64,000 nt of DNA, taken from assembly GCF_000725125.1 (NCBI RefSeq), contig NZ_JFCB01000018.1:1-64000 (forward strand), written 5' to 3'. The stretch's first letter is position 1. Every line of letters starts with the position of its first letter. Below are positions 63,479 through 64,000 of this stretch, in pieces. A program made the position numbers and the translations under genes. The notes below the pieces were generated by a model. The model saw only the letters and a program-made list of their open reading frames with translations. It was not told where the DNA came from and did not search any database. Source of the stretch: Streptomyces toyocaensis (GTDB lineage: Bacteria; Actinomycetota; Actinomycetes; Streptomycetales; Streptomycetaceae).

Positions 63479-64000
63479 AGTCCCACCTTCTTGTAGCGGC
63501 GCACCAGGAGGCCGTAGCCGGCGACGATCAGGCCGAGGCTGACGAGGACGTAGACGACGCCCTCGGCGTTGCTCGGGCCCACCCCGCCGGGGAAGGCGGA
63601 GCTCGCTCCCAGGAAGGCGGACTGCACCCCGTCGATGAGGGTGATAGGGGAGAACAGGCCGATCCAGGCGATGGCGTCGCCACCGCTGTTCTGGGCGTCG
63701 GCGATCGCCTGGAGCGTGGAGACGGCGCCGTAGGAGATGGTGAGCACGGCGATCACGGCGGCGATGCCGAAGCCGCGGCGCGGGGTGACCGACGCGATGA
63801 CCAGGCCGATGCCGGCGAAGAGCAGTGAGAGCAGTGCCACGGAGACGAGTCCCTGTGCGAATCCCTTGGTCTGGTCGGAGAAGTCGAGCTTGGCCAGCAG
63901 CGCGCCGATGTACAGGACCAGCAGGGGGGCCGCGGTGAGGATGAACAGGGCCGAGGCCAGCGCGGCGAATTTGGCGCGCACGTAGTCGGTGGTCTCGATG
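63475..64000 (-). CDS. ABC transporter permease (5' end outside window)
   Basis: The frame is open to the window edge, so at least 174 residues are present and the true start lies beyond 64000. Helices ALFILTAAPLLVLYIGALLA and further hydrophobic segments end in YGLLVRRYKKVGL. The visible reading begins ...IETTDYVRAKF, which is internal sequence. It pairs with the other permease at 61838. Confidence 0.85.
   Translation of the reverse strand, partial: IETTDYVRAKFAALASALFILTAAPLLVLYIGALLAKLDFSDQTKGFAQGLVSVALLSLLFAGIGLVIASVTPRRGFGIAAVIAVLTISYGAVSTLQAIADAQNSGGDAIAWIGLFSPITLIDGVQSAFLGASSAFPGGVGPSNAEGVVYVLVSLGLIVAGYGLLVRRYKKVGL

Overview
The window is high-GC DNA with GTG/TTG starts, GTGA/ATGA start-stop overlaps and typical actinobacterial families (CopC-CopD fusions, ANTAR, SSI-type inhibitor, SigF/SigN-type sigma factors, DUF5926). 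It looks like the conserved core of a Streptomyces chromosome. From memory, the order dnaX, upp, tadA, sigF, sigN ... pheA, serS runs the same way as the dnaX-to-serS segment of S. coelicolor; I could not check this.

Layout. 1-1.7 kb: 3' part of dnaX (minus), the SRP RNA gene and a tRNA-Ser. 1.8-9.5 kb: a CopC-CopD copper protein, then an iron-box-controlled divergent region. On the minus strand it encodes a penicillin-acylase-like protein, a siderophore-type acyltransferase, a cupin and an SDR enzyme; on the plus strand a siderophore-interacting protein. 9.6-13.8 kb: housekeeping genes (upp, tadA and its partner, LytR_C protein, tRNA-Ser). 13.9-16 kb: tandem stress/sporulation sigma factors sigF and sigN. 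16.1-22.8 kb: a MarR regulator with palindromic operators, an MFS exporter fused to three beta-sandwich repeats, a decayed YceI gene, ANTAR and STAS regulators, an F420-type oxidoreductase and a TetR regulator. 22.9-28.3 kb: an orphan OmpR-type response regulator, an amidohydrolase, DUF2797, a membrane protein, a K+-channel-like protein and a FAD oxidoreductase. 28.3-34.1 kb: tRNA-Arg, tRNA-Ser, an SSI-type protease inhibitor and a 1492-residue PAS protein with degenerate kinase and receiver modules.

34.1-40.9 kb: acyl-CoA ligase, ECF sigma factor and a small secreted protein, then an accessory patch (prim-pol-like protein, truncated ORFs, YunG-like protein, tiny membrane ORFs, Nudix enzyme) ending at a tRNA-Ser. 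41-51.3 kb: HtrA-type protease, GDPD, two RsbW-like ATPases, a PP2C phosphatase, a degenerate prim-pol, a candidate small RNA and an aminopeptidase P. 51.5-57.9 kb: an extracytoplasmic copper cassette (ycnI, sco, ecuC, copCD, Dyp peroxidase). 57.9-64 kb: pheA, a cluster of DnaA boxes, serS, a HAD phosphatase and an ABC transporter running off the window.

Themes. (1) The acyltransferase/acylase/SIP region is probably induced by iron starvation and acts on hydroxamate siderophores. (2) The copper cassette probably loads cytochrome oxidase and other secreted cuproenzymes. (3) Sigma factors and partner-switch components (STAS, RsbW-like, PP2C) are scattered through the window. (4) All four common tRNA-Ser isoacceptors and serS lie within 60 kb. 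(5) The pheA-serS gap carries four exact DnaA boxes and could control replication initiation. No rRNA, CRISPR array or intact transposon was seen.
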